Source: Lysobacteraceae bacterium (GTDB lineage Bacteria; Pseudomonadota; Gammaproteobacteria; DSM-19610). Taken from it: a stretch of 33,437 nucleotides of DNA. The notes beneath the pieces were generated by a model. That model made no database searches. It was not told the DNA's origin and saw nothing but the letters and a program-made list of their open reading frames with translations. A program made the translations under genes and the position numbers. Position 1 is the first letter of the stretch. The number at the start of each line of letters is the position of its first letter. The stretch lies in assembly GCA_020201295.1 (NCBI GenBank), contig JAIVHA010000139.1:1-33437 (forward strand). Reading direction: 5' to 3'. This document shows, piece by piece, positions 18,393 to 28,300 of this stretch.

Positions 18393-19239
18393 TCTTTTCC
18401 AGGAAAACCTCTACTCCGATTATTCCCAGTGCTTCAAGAAGGACGAAGTGCTGTTTCAGAGCGAAACCGAACACCAGGAACTGATCATTTTCCGCAATGA
18501 TTCCTTCGGCCGGGTGATGGCCCTGGACGGCGTCATCCAGACCACCGAGCGCGACGAATTCATCTACCACGAAATGATGGTGCACGTGCCCCTGTTCGCC
18601 CACCCCGCCCCCCGCAAAGTGCTCATCATCGGCGGTGGCGACGGCGGCATCCTGCGCGAGGTGCTGAAGCACCCGAACATCGAATCCGTGACCCAGGCGG
18701 AGATCGACCAGGCGGTCATCGACCTGTGCACCAGGTTCCTGCCGCGCCATTCCGATGGTGCCTACCAGGATCCCCGCGCCCATATCGTCATCGACGACGG
18801 TGCCGAGTTCGTGCGCAACTGCCAGGACAAGTTCGACGTCATCATCTCCGATTCCACCGATCCCTTCGGTCCCGGCGAGGCCCTGTTCACCAAGGATTTC
18901 TATGCCGCGGAGAAGACGTGCCTGAACGAAGGCGGGATCATGGTGGCCCAGAACGGCGTGGCCTTCATGCAGTTGAGCGAAGTGGTCACCTCGAAGAAAC
19001 GCCTCAAGCCCCTGTACCAGGACGTGCATTTCTACAGCGCCTCGGTACCCACCTACATCGGCGGCATCATGTGCTTTGCCTGGGCGACGGATGACGAGAT
19101 CCTGCGCCAAAACACCGCCGCCAGCCTGCGCCAGCGTTTTGAGGCCAGCGGCGTCAAGACCCGCTATTACAATCCGGAAATCCACGTCGCCAGCTTTGCG
19201 CTGCCGCAGTATGTGATGGAGGCGCTGGCGACGGTGTAG
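18385..19239 (+). CDS. speE: Spermidine synthase (polyamine aminopropyltransferase)
   Basis: MALDGVIQTTERDEFIYHEMMVHVPLFAHPAPRKVLIIGGGDGGILREVLKH; overlaps the speD end. Confidence 0.96.
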   Translation: MADLFQENLYSDYSQCFKKDEVLFQSETEHQELIIFRNDSFGRVMALDGVIQTTERDEFIYHEMMVHVPLFAHPAPRKVLIIGGGDGGILREVLKHPNIESVTQAEIDQAVIDLCTRFLPRHSDGAYQDPRAHIVIDDGAEFVRNCQDKFDVIISDSTDPFGPGEALFTKDFYAAEKTCLNEGGIMVAQNGVAFMQLSEVVTSKKRLKPLYQDVHFYSASVPTYIGGIMCFAWATDDEILRQNTAASLRQRFEASGVKTRYYNPEIHVASFALPQYVMEALATV

Positions 19240-19273
19240 GGGCGGCTCTGGCCGCGCATGCCGTTTGAGGGGG

Positions 19274-19380
19274 TTCGCGGGCAAAGCCCGCTCCTACGGG
19301 GGTGGCCCGTGAAAATCCTGTAGGAGCGGCCTTGGCCGCGAATGGCCTGGGGTGGCATTCGCGGCCAAGGCCGCTCCTAC
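19274..19380. repeat. REP-like repeat cluster, family B (single copy plus an inverted pair)
   Basis: ttcgcgggcaaagcccgctcctac (19274-19297); gtaggagcggccttggccgcgaa (19320-19342) facing ttcgcggccaaggccgctcctac (about 19358-19380). Confidence 0.88.
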
Positions 19381-19396
19381 ATTTCCTCGGACGACG

Positions 19397-20560
19397 CTAC
19401 ACGAAATAGGCCTTCAGCGGCGGAAAGCCGTTGAAGGCAATGGAACTGTAGCTGGTGGTATAAGCGCCGGTGGACAACCAGTACAGGCGGTCGCCTTCTT
19501 CCAGGGACAGGGGCAGGGGCACCTTGTTGTCTTCGTACATGATGTCCATGCTGTCGCAGGTGGGCCCGGACAACACCGCTTCCTCGGGCTTGCCCTGGCG
19601 CTCGGTGAAGATGGGGTACTTGATGGATTCACCCAGGGTCTCGATCAGACCACCGAACACGCCGATGTCGGTGTATACCCAGCGATGCAGGCCGTAGCGG
19701 GACTTGCGGGAAATCAGCACCACCTCACTGACGATCACCCCCGATTCGCCTACCAGGGAACGGCCCGGCTCCAGCATGATCTCCGGCATTTCGTCGCCGA
19801 AGTCCTCCTGCAGGAAGCGGGTGATCTCCTCGCAGTAATGGGGGATTTCATGGGTACGGTTGACATAATGGGCCGGGAAGCCGCCGCCCATGTTGATCTG
19901 GCGCAGCTTCACACCATGGGATTCCAGCTTGTCGAAGATGAATTTCACCTTGGCCAGCGCCGCGTCCCAGGCCCCGAGGTCACGCTGTTGTGAGCCCACA
20001 TGGAAGGAGATCCCCGCAGGGTCCAGGCCGAGGTCACGGGCCAGCAGGATCATGTCCACCACCATTTCCTGCTGGCAGCCGAACTTGCGCGACAGCGGCC
20101 AGTCGGCCGTTTCCGTACCCTCGGTGAGCACGCGGATGTGCAGGTGGGCGCCCGGCGCCTCGCGCGCGATGCGGCGCACATCCATTTCCGAATCACTGGC
20201 AAACACGCGCACGCCCTTCTCATAGGCATAGCGCACGTCCACCGCCTTCTTGATGGTGTTGCCATAGCTGATGCGGTCTGGCGTCACGCCCAGGCCCATC
20301 ACCAGGTCCAGCTCATAACGCGAAGCGATATCGAAGCAGCAACCCAGGCCCGCCAGCAGCTTGAGCACCTCGGGTGCCGGATTGGCCTTGACCGCGTAGT
20401 AGATCCTGGCGGTCGGGAAGCCTTCCCGCAGCTCCTGGTACTTGGCCCGCACCGTGTCCAGGTGCACCACCAGGAAGGGGGTCTGCTGGGTATCCGCCAG
20501 GGCCCGGATACGGGCCCACTCTGCATCACTGAAATGTCTGCGTAGCTGTGACTTATTCAT
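19397..20560 (-). CDS. PLP-dependent fold-III ornithine/lysine decarboxylase
   Basis: YYAVKANPAPEVLKLLAGLGCCFDIAS (PLP lysine), SFHVGSQQRD, INMGGGFPAHY, EPGRSLVGESG, LSGPTCDSMDIMY. Confidence 0.93.
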   Translation of the reverse strand: MNKSQLRRHFSDAEWARIRALADTQQTPFLVVHLDTVRAKYQELREGFPTARIYYAVKANPAPEVLKLLAGLGCCFDIASRYELDLVMGLGVTPDRISYGNTIKKAVDVRYAYEKGVRVFASDSEMDVRRIAREAPGAHLHIRVLTEGTETADWPLSRKFGCQQEMVVDMILLARDLGLDPAGISFHVGSQQRDLGAWDAALAKVKFIFDKLESHGVKLRQINMGGGFPAHYVNRTHEIPHYCEEITRFLQEDFGDEMPEIMLEPGRSLVGESGVIVSEVVLISRKSRYGLHRWVYTDIGVFGGLIETLGESIKYPIFTERQGKPEEAVLSGPTCDSMDIMYEDNKVPLPLSLEEGDRLYWLSTGAYTTSYSSIAFNGFPPLKAYFV

Positions 20561-20692
20561 TGGCTATTGGCACCATCGCTCCCATCAAGGAGTGAATTGA
20601 GATGTTAAAAACTGTACCTGCCCCATGACGGGCACATGAACCGTAAGGATAGTCGCTCCCCGGACCCGGCCACCGCTATTCCTTACCAATCA

Positions 20693-20722
20693 AAAAAGGC
20701 CCCGCAAGGGAGCCTTTTTGGA
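20693..20722. terminator. Candidate bidirectional hairpin terminator
   Basis: aaaaaaggccccgcaagggagcctttttgg: stem AAAAAGGC(CCC)/(GGG)GCCTTTTT with a GCAA loop, flanked by A and T tracts. Confidence 0.6.
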
Positions 20723-20807
20723 TTCGTCGGCCGCGTCCGCGTGCTGGCGCACCAGCAATAACCATATGAATGACCTTCGCCATGATGAGGCGAAACGGAG
20801 TCCTTCC

Positions 20808-21035
20808 ATGACCAGAACCCTGAGCCAGAAAATCACCTTCGCCATCGCCCTGCTCTGCTATTTGGCCGCGGCCGGCTTTGCACTTGGCGCCTTTGCCTAC
20901 GCAGGAGCTGGCGAAGACGGCAGCATCATGAAGGCCAGTCTCGCGGCCACCGCCTTCTTCTTCCTTACCGTCGGTGTGGTGCTACATGTGATCGGCAACG
21001 CGAAACTCAAGGGACTGCTGCAATTGCACAACTGA
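20808..21035 (+). CDS. Small membrane protein (two predicted TM segments), hypothetical
   Basis: MTRTLSQKITFAIALLCYLAAAGFALGAFAYAG...AATAFFFLTVGVVLHVIGNAKLKGLLQLHN; ATG at 20808. Confidence 0.6.
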   Translation: MTRTLSQKITFAIALLCYLAAAGFALGAFAYAGAGEDGSIMKASLAATAFFFLTVGVVLHVIGNAKLKGLLQLHN

Positions 21036-21082
21036 AGGCATACCTGGCGGCAGACCACGCGCTGACCGACGATGGTTACCGC

Positions 21083-21961
21083 TTGCCACTCTATCAGCGG
21101 GGACCGCAGGGAACACCACGGGCGGTGGTCCTCGCCCTGCACGGCTTCGGTGACCATGCGGGGTCCTTCCAGCCCCTGGCCGCGAGCTTCGTACGCGCCG
21201 GCATCGCCCTCTATGCCTATGACCAGCGTGGCTTCGGGGCCACGGTCGGGGCCGGCCACTGGGCGGGCCATGCCTCCATGGTGAAAGACGCACGCACCCT
21301 GGCGCGACTATTGCGCCAGCGCTACCCGGATAGCCCCTTCTATCTGATCGGCAAGAGCATGGGCGGGGCCGTTGCCCTGCTGGCCATGACGGAGCAACCG
21401 TCACCGCCCGTGGATGGAGTGGCCCTCATCGCCCCGGCCGTCTGGGCACGCAAGACCATGCCCTGGTACCAGCGCCAGGGCCTGCGCCTGCTGGCCCGGA
21501 TCGCGCCCGGCCTCGCACTTGGTAACAGCGCGGCCCACCGCCTGGGCATCCGGCCCACCGACGACCCGGAGGTGACCCGCGCCCTGCGCCAGGACCCGCT
21601 GGTACTCAAGCGCTACCGCATGGATACCCTCGACGGCCTTGCCCGCCTGATGGACGCGGCACTACAGGCCGCACCACGCCTCCCGGGCCCAGCCCTGCTA
21701 CTTTATGGTGAACAGGATCTGGTGATCCCGCCAGAACCGGTCTGTGAACTGCTGGCGCGCCTGCCCGACCCCGCTCAGGGTATCTGGCGCATGGCCCTTT
21801 ATCCGCGGGGCTACCATATGCTCACCCGCTACACGGGCGCCGCGCAAACCCACCAGGACCTGGTGGCCTGGGTGCTAGACCCCGACGCCACGCTGCCCTC
21901 GGGGCAGGAAGTGGACCGCGACCGGGCCCGGCAACGGCTTTGCCCATCGGCAATACCATAA
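21083..21961 (+). CDS. Alpha/beta hydrolase (monoacylglycerol-lipase-like serine hydrolase)
   Basis: VLALHGFGDHAGSFQPLAASFVRAGIALYAYDQRGFG, nucleophile elbow GKSMGG, LLLYGEQDLVIPP. Start uncertain (TTG at 21083 or upstream ATG). Confidence 0.88.
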   Translation: MPLYQRGPQGTPRAVVLALHGFGDHAGSFQPLAASFVRAGIALYAYDQRGFGATVGAGHWAGHASMVKDARTLARLLRQRYPDSPFYLIGKSMGGAVALLAMTEQPSPPVDGVALIAPAVWARKTMPWYQRQGLRLLARIAPGLALGNSAAHRLGIRPTDDPEVTRALRQDPLVLKRYRMDTLDGLARLMDAALQAAPRLPGPALLLYGEQDLVIPPEPVCELLARLPDPAQGIWRMALYPRGYHMLTRYTGAAQTHQDLVAWVLDPDATLPSGQEVDRDRARQRLCPSAIP

Positions 21962-21962
21962 G

Positions 21963-22151
21963 TAGTATTTATAGTCTTTATCATTATTATTGACTGTTAT
22001 TTATACTGCCCCCCCCCTAGGATTGCCCTCCGACACTGAGCACTGCCACTCGCACGTGACCCGCATGGCGCGCGCGGTGACAAACAGGCAGCGGTGGAGA
22101 GTATCTCGCAACGCTGTAGTCCCACTACAGTTATCACTAAGGAGTCAGACC
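21963..22151 (+). promoter_or_regulatory. AT-rich leader / probable promoter region of the cbbLS operon
   Basis: Abrupt AT-rich stretch agtagtatttatagtctttatcattattattgactgttatttatact upstream of cbbL in an otherwise GC-rich window, then a C-tract; RBS aaggag before the ATG at 22152. Confidence 0.45.
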
Positions 22152-23570
22152 ATGGCCAAGAGCTACAACGCGGGTGTAAAAGAGTACCGCGAAACATACT
22201 GGATGCCCGACTACACCCCGAAGGACACCGATATCCTGGCGTGCTTCAAGATCACCCCCCAGGCAGGCGTGCCCCGTGAAGAAGTCGCGGCCGCGGTTGC
22301 CGCCGAGTCTTCCACCGGCACCTGGACCACCGTGTGGACCGACCTGCTGACCGACCTGGATTACTACAAGGGCCGCGCCTATGCCATCGAAGACGTGCCC
22401 GGTGACGACACCTGCTTCTATGCCTTCGTGGCCTACCCGATCGACCTGTTCGAAGAAGGCTCCGTGGTCAACGTGCTGACCTCGCTGGTCGGCAACGTAT
22501 TCGGCTTCAAGGCCCTGCGCGCCCTGCGTCTGGAAGACATCCGCTTCCCGATCGCCTACGTCATGACCTGCAACGGCCCGCCCCAGGGCATCCAGGTCGA
22601 ACGCGACATCATGAACAAGTACGGCCGTCCGCTGCTGGGCTGCACCATCAAGCCCAAACTCGGCCTGTCCGCCAAGAACTACGGCCGCGCCTGCTACGAA
22701 GGCCTGCGCGGTGGTCTGGACTTCACCAAGGACGACGAAAACGTCAACTCCCAGCCGTTCATGCGCTGGCGTCACCGCTTCGATTTCGTGATGGAAGCCA
22801 TCCACAAGGCTGAAGCCGAGACCGGCGAGCGCAAGGGTCACTACCTGAACGTCACCGCCCCGACCGCGGACGAAATGATGCGTCGTGCCGAGTACGCCAA
22901 GGAAATCGGCGCGCCGATCATCATGCACGACTACCTGACCGGCGGCCTGTCGGCCAACACCCAGCTGGCGCAGTGGTGCCAGCGCAACGGCATGCTGCTG
23001 CACATCCACCGCGCCATGCACGCCGTGCTCGACCGCAACCCCCACCACGGCATACACTTCCGCGTACTGACCAAGGTGCTGCGTCTGTCCGGTGGTGACC
23101 ACCTGCATTCCGGTACCGTCGTCGGCAAGCTGGAAGGCGACCGCGAGGCCACCCTGGGCTGGATCGACACCATGCGCGATTCCTTCATCAAGGAAGACCG
23201 TGCCCGCGGCCTGTTCTTCGACCAGGATTGGGGTTCCATGCCGGGCGTCCTGCCGGTAGCCTCCGGTGGTATCCACGTATGGCACATGCCGGCACTGGTA
23301 TCCATCTTCGGTGACGACTCCGTGCTGCAGTTCGGTGGCGGCACCCTGGGCCATCCCTGGGGTAATGCAGCCGGCGCCGCGGCCAACCGCGTCGCGGTCG
23401 AGGCCTGCGTCGAAGCCCGTAACTCCGGCGTGGAGATCGAGAAGGAAGGCAAGGACATCCTTGCAAACGCCGCCAAGTCCAGCCCCGAACTCAAGATCGC
23501 CATGGAAACCTGGAAAGAGATCAAGTTCGAATTCGACACGGTTGACAAGCTCGACGTCAAGCACAAGTAA
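22152..23570 (+). CDS. cbbL: Ribulose-1,5-bisphosphate carboxylase/oxygenase large subunit, form I
   Basis: [118 protein letters not shown]. Confidence 0.99.
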   Translation: MAKSYNAGVKEYRETYWMPDYTPKDTDILACFKITPQAGVPREEVAAAVAAESSTGTWTTVWTDLLTDLDYYKGRAYAIEDVPGDDTCFYAFVAYPIDLFEEGSVVNVLTSLVGNVFGFKALRALRLEDIRFPIAYVMTCNGPPQGIQVERDIMNKYGRPLLGCTIKPKLGLSAKNYGRACYEGLRGGLDFTKDDENVNSQPFMRWRHRFDFVMEAIHKAEAETGERKGHYLNVTAPTADEMMRRAEYAKEIGAPIIMHDYLTGGLSANTQLAQWCQRNGMLLHIHRAMHAVLDRNPHHGIHFRVLTKVLRLSGGDHLHSGTVVGKLEGDREATLGWIDTMRDSFIKEDRARGLFFDQDWGSMPGVLPVASGGIHVWHMPALVSIFGDDSVLQFGGGTLGHPWGNAAGAAANRVAVEACVEARNSGVEIEKEGKDILANAAKSSPELKIAMETWKEIKFEFDTVDKLDVKHK

Positions 23571-23652
23571 GCTTGCGGCGTAATCCCTGGCGAGACAGCC
23601 GCGGCTGTCCCGCCACTCAACCGAATTGGAATATTAGCTTGGAGTAAAACCC

Positions 23653-24009
23653 ATGAGTGACGTACAAGACTACAAATCAAGCTTGAGCAGCACCGAAAGC
23701 CGCAAGTTTGAAACCTTTTCCTACCTGCCGGAGATGACCCCGGAGCAGACCCGCAAGCAGATCGAGTACATCGTGAGCAAGGGCTGGAACCCCGGCATCG
23801 AGCACACCGAGCCGGAAAACGCCTTCGGCAACTACTGGTACATGTGGAAGCTGCCGATGTTCGGCGAAACCGATGTCGACGCGATCCTGGCCGAACTGGA
23901 AGCCTGCCACAAGGCCCACCCGAAGAATCACGTGCGTCTTCTGGGCTTCGACAACTACTCCCAGTCCGCGGGTGCCTCGATGGTCATCTACCGCGGCAAG
24001 ACGGTCTGA
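23653..24009 (+). CDS. cbbS: RuBisCO small subunit
   Basis: [91 protein letters not shown]. Confidence 0.98.
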   Translation: MSDVQDYKSSLSSTESRKFETFSYLPEMTPEQTRKQIEYIVSKGWNPGIEHTEPENAFGNYWYMWKLPMFGETDVDAILAELEACHKAHPKNHVRLLGFDNYSQSAGASMVIYRGKTV

Positions 24010-24033
24010 GTCGGTAGGGGAGCAATGCCATCC

Positions 24034-24074
24034 AAAGCCCCTGCCCGCATAAAACCGGACGGGGGCTTTTTTTT
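24034..24074 (+). terminator. Intrinsic terminator-like hairpin after cbbS
   Basis: aaagcccctgcccgcataaaaccggacgggggctttttttt: GC stem followed by a T8 tract. Confidence 0.8.
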
Positions 24075-24091
24075 GACTAACGGGATGATCC

Positions 24092-24406
24092 ATGGATAAA
24101 CCGAAGAAATACGTTGGCCTCGACAAGGAAATCAATGGCGGCATGACCACCATTGGCAAGATCATTCGCGATGCCTGGGTGTTCGGGATTATCCCGGAAA
24201 CGGAAACCTGCGAGGGATGGAATCTCGCCGGAATAGATGCCTTGCTGCAGAAGGTCAACCACGAGTGGGACAAGTACAGCTGCCTGGTCAGCCGCTTGCC
24301 ACCGGACCTGCGTGAGCGCCATCAACGCATTCATGACGAAGCCATTGCCCGCGCCAAGGCGGCCGGGTGGAATGGCGAAGTCGAAACTGACGACGAAACC
24401 AAGTGA
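24092..24406 (+). CDS. Small uncharacterised protein between cbbS and cbbQ
   Basis: 104 aa, MDKPKKYVGLDKEINGGMTTIGKIIRDAWVFGIIPETETCEGWNLAGIDALLQKVNHEWDKYSCLVSRLPPDLRERH...; in line with the operon. Confidence 0.75.
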   Translation: MDKPKKYVGLDKEINGGMTTIGKIIRDAWVFGIIPETETCEGWNLAGIDALLQKVNHEWDKYSCLVSRLPPDLRERHQRIHDEAIARAKAAGWNGEVETDDETK

Positions 24407-24452
24407 CGGCTTCGTATACGGATTGACACCGTACAACATCATGGGGTGATAC

Positions 24453-25262
24453 ATGTCTGCTGTCGATATTGAACAATACAAGGTCAAGCAAGAACCCTTC
24501 TACATGTCCGTGGCGAACGAGGTCGAGCTGTACGAAGCCGCCTACGGCGCACGTATGCCGATGATGCTCAAGGGCCCGACCGGCTGCGGCAAATCGCGCT
24601 TCGTGGAATACATGGCCTGGAAGCTGGGACGCCCGCTGATCACCGTGGCCTGTAACGAAGACATGACCGCCTCTGACCTGGTAGGCCGTTTCCTGCTCGA
24701 CAAGGAAGGCACCAAGTGGCAGGATGGCCCGCTCACCACGGCAGCGCGCATCGGCGCCATCTGCTATCTCGACGAGGTGGTCGAGGCACGCCAGGACACC
24801 ACGGTGGTGATTCATCCCCTGACCGACCACCGCCGCACCCTGCCCCTGGACAAGAAGGGCGAACTGGTCGAGGCGCACAAGGATTTCCAGCTGGTGATCT
24901 CCTACAATCCTGGATACCAGAGCCTGATGAAGGACCTGAAGCAGTCCACCAAGCAACGCTTCGGCGCGCTGGACTTCGATTATCCGGCAGAGGAGATCGA
25001 AATCGACATCGTCGCCAAGGAGTCGGGCGTGGACAAGGACATCGCGGCCAAGCTGGTGCAGATCGCCCACCGCGCTCGCAACCTGAAGGGACACGGCCTG
25101 GACGAGGGCATCTCCACCCGTCTGCTGGTGTACTCCGGCCAGCTGATCGCGAAGGGCGTCGAACCAAATGCCGCCTGCACCATGACCATGGTGACGCCGC
25201 TGACCGACGACCCGGATATGCGCGACACCCTGAACGCCGCGGTACAGACGTTCTTTGATTGA
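24453..25262 (+). CDS. cbbQ: CbbQ, MoxR-type AAA+ RuBisCO activase ATPase
   Basis: [45 protein letters not shown], Walker [38 protein letters not shown]; downstream of cbbLS. Confidence 0.96.
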   Translation: MSAVDIEQYKVKQEPFYMSVANEVELYEAAYGARMPMMLKGPTGCGKSRFVEYMAWKLGRPLITVACNEDMTASDLVGRFLLDKEGTKWQDGPLTTAARIGAICYLDEVVEARQDTTVVIHPLTDHRRTLPLDKKGELVEAHKDFQLVISYNPGYQSLMKDLKQSTKQRFGALDFDYPAEEIEIDIVAKESGVDKDIAAKLVQIAHRARNLKGHGLDEGISTRLLVYSGQLIAKGVEPNAACTMTMVTPLTDDPDMRDTLNAAVQTFFD

Positions 25263-25303
25263 TCGGGGTGATGTGGTTCAAACATGGTTTGTAGAGATTC
25301 CAT

Positions 25304-28300
25304 ATGAGTATCAAACTGGAAGACTACGAAGAAATCCTCGAGGACGCCGCGCGCGAGGTGCGTGACGTCCTCAAGGACACCTTCCTCGAGGCGTCGCATG
25401 TCATGTCGCCGGCAGGCCTGCAGGACTACCTGGAGGGCGCCAAGGCGCTCTGCAACCTGGGTCGGGGCAACGACCTGGTCGTTTCCTATCTGCAGGAAAT
25501 GCCGCTGGTGGTCAAGGAATGCGGTGAAGACGTCATCAACGACTGCGTGGCGGCGGCACTGAAGCTGTCCTCCATGACCTCCGGCGAGGTCATTGCACTG
25601 ATGTTCAGCAGCCTGCCCACCGCGGCACGCCGCCTGGGTGACGCGCAGCTGCTGCGCGGCTACCTGACACTCATTCATCAACTGTCGGCCACCGCGGCAC
25701 GCGGGCTGCGACCGATGTTGAATCATATCGACGAACTGCTCTCCAAGCTGACCCTGAGCGGCCTGCGCCGCTGGGCCAACTTCGGCGCACAGGCCTACCG
25801 GCGCGACTTCGAAAACCTGACGTCCTACTTCAACCTCGAGTCGGCGGACAGCCGCGCCGTGCTGCAGAAGGAGCGTCGTGGCACCCTGTTCATCGACACC
25901 CAGCGCAAGCTCAATTTCTACCTGCGTGCGCTCTGGGGCCGTGATTTCTTCCTGCGCCCCACCGGCGCCGACTACACGGACTTCAAGCCCTACATCGATA
26001 AACACATCGTGCACATGCCCGATGCGGTAGATGCCATGGCTGATATCACCGGCCTGGAACTCTACCGCGCCCAGGCGGCGCATATGGCGGCGCACATCTG
26101 TTATACGAAATCGGCGATCTCCGCGGAGCAGCTGAGCCCGGCGCAGATGTTCTTCATTGCACTGGTGGAAGACGCACGCGTGGAATACAAGGCCGTCAAG
26201 GACTTCCCTGGCCTGAAACGGTTGTGGCGCTCCCTGCTCGTGCTCGACTACGAGGAGCCCGTCGAACACAAGACCATCCCGATCCTGGAATCGTTCGCGC
26301 TGCAACTGCTGGATGCCAATGTAGAGTCGGATGACCTCGAACTGAACGCCCTCGCCCAGCGCTTTCACGAGGGCATCGAGGAGAAGCAGGACAACAACCA
26401 GTTCTGCTGGCACCTGGGCATGGAACTGTTCAACCTGTTCATGGAGCGGCGCGAGGTCCCGAGCCTGCGCATCCTGAACCACATCCGCATACCGTACCGG
26501 GACGACAATCGCTTCGTCTGGGAATTCGAGGAATTCGACTGGGACAAGGGCGTGGAATACCTCGCCGCCAGTCAGCGGCAGGTCCGCCGCAAGGTCAGCA
26601 TCATGGAAATGGTCAACGAGCTGGATTGCGAGCTGGCCGGCGACGATGCACAGGAGATCTGGACCTGTGAAACCGAGGTGATGCCCTACGAGGACATGGG
26701 CGTCAGCTACAACGAGATGTGGGGAAAGGAAGCGGTTTCGGAACCCTTCCATTACCAGGAATGGGATTACCAGATCCAGCTGCACCGCCCGGACTGGGTG
26801 ACCCTCTACGAGCGTCGCCAGCCCAAGGGGGATCCGGAGATGATCGACGACATCATCACCGAGTACAAACCGGTCGCCCACCGCATCAAGCAGATCATCG
26901 ACCTGCTCACGCCGGAAGGTGTGCAGCGCGTGCGCAACATGGAAGACGGCGACGAGATCGACATCAACGCCGCCATCGACGCCATGGTGGCGATCCGCAT
27001 GGGTGAACAGCCCAACCCGCGCATCACCATGCGCAACGTGCTCAAGAATCGCGACCTTGCCGTAATGGTATTGATGGACCTGTCCGAGTCCACCAACGAA
27101 ACCGTGGAAGGCTCCGACAAGACCATTTTGCAGCTGACACGAGAGGCCTCGTCACTGGTGGCAACCGCCATCAATGGCATCGGCGATCCGTTTGCCATCC
27201 ACGGCTTCTCATCCGATGGCCGTCACGATGTGCAGTACTACCGTTTCAAGGACTTCAATGAACACTTCGACGATGTAGCCAAATCCCGACTGGCTGGCAT
27301 GCAGGGTGGCATGTCCACACGCATGGGCGCCGCCATGCGACACGCCGGACGTCATTTGCTGAAACAGGCACAGCGGAAAAAACTGTTGTTACTGGTGACC
27401 GATGGCGAACCGGCGGATATCGACGAACGCGATCCGCAGCACCTGCGCCACGACACCAAGAAGGCCGTCGAGGAACTCTACAGCCAGGGCATCATGACCT
27501 ACTGCCTGACGCTGGACCCTCACGCGGACAACTACGTCAAGCGTATATTCGGCATGAACAACTACACCATCATCGACTACGCGGTGGGCGGCTTCGACCT
27601 GGTCAGCCTGGATTTCCTGGAGGCCATCATCGATGCCGCCGAACGGCAGCAGGCCCCCATCATCATCAGCCTGGCCGAGTCCCATTTCGAGTACTATGAC
27701 TTCGAACTGGCCATGGCCGCCACCGTGGCGGCGGCACGGCGGACCTCCGTGCCGGTCGCCATCCACCTCGACCACGGCGCCAGCCTGGAATCCGCTATCC
27801 GCGGCATCAACCTGGGCTGCACCGGCGTCATGGTGGATGCCTCCACTCATCCTTTCGAAGAAAACATCGCCCGCACCCGCGCCGTGGTCGACATGGCCCA
27901 TGGCTGCGCGGTGCCGGTGGAAGGCGAACTGGGCTACGTGGCCGGGGTCGAGGGCGAGGACGCCGAGAAGCATCCCGGCGAGGTGATCTACACCTCACCG
28001 GAGGAAGCTGCCGAGTACGTGGAGCGCAGTGGCGTGGATTTTCTCGCCGTGTCCATCGGCACGGTGCACGGCCGCATGGCCGGCGAACCGCGCCTCGACC
28101 TGGAGCGCCTGGCGGCCATCAACGAACGGCTCGGCATCCCCCTGGTCATCCACGGCGGCACCGGCCTGAGCGACGCCCAGTTCCGCGCGCTGATCGAGCG
28201 CGGCGTCACCAAGATCAACTACTACACCGCCCTGGCCGACGCCGCCGCCGCGCGCATGCGCGCCAATGCCAATACCGACCCACGCGCCGGCTACACCGGC

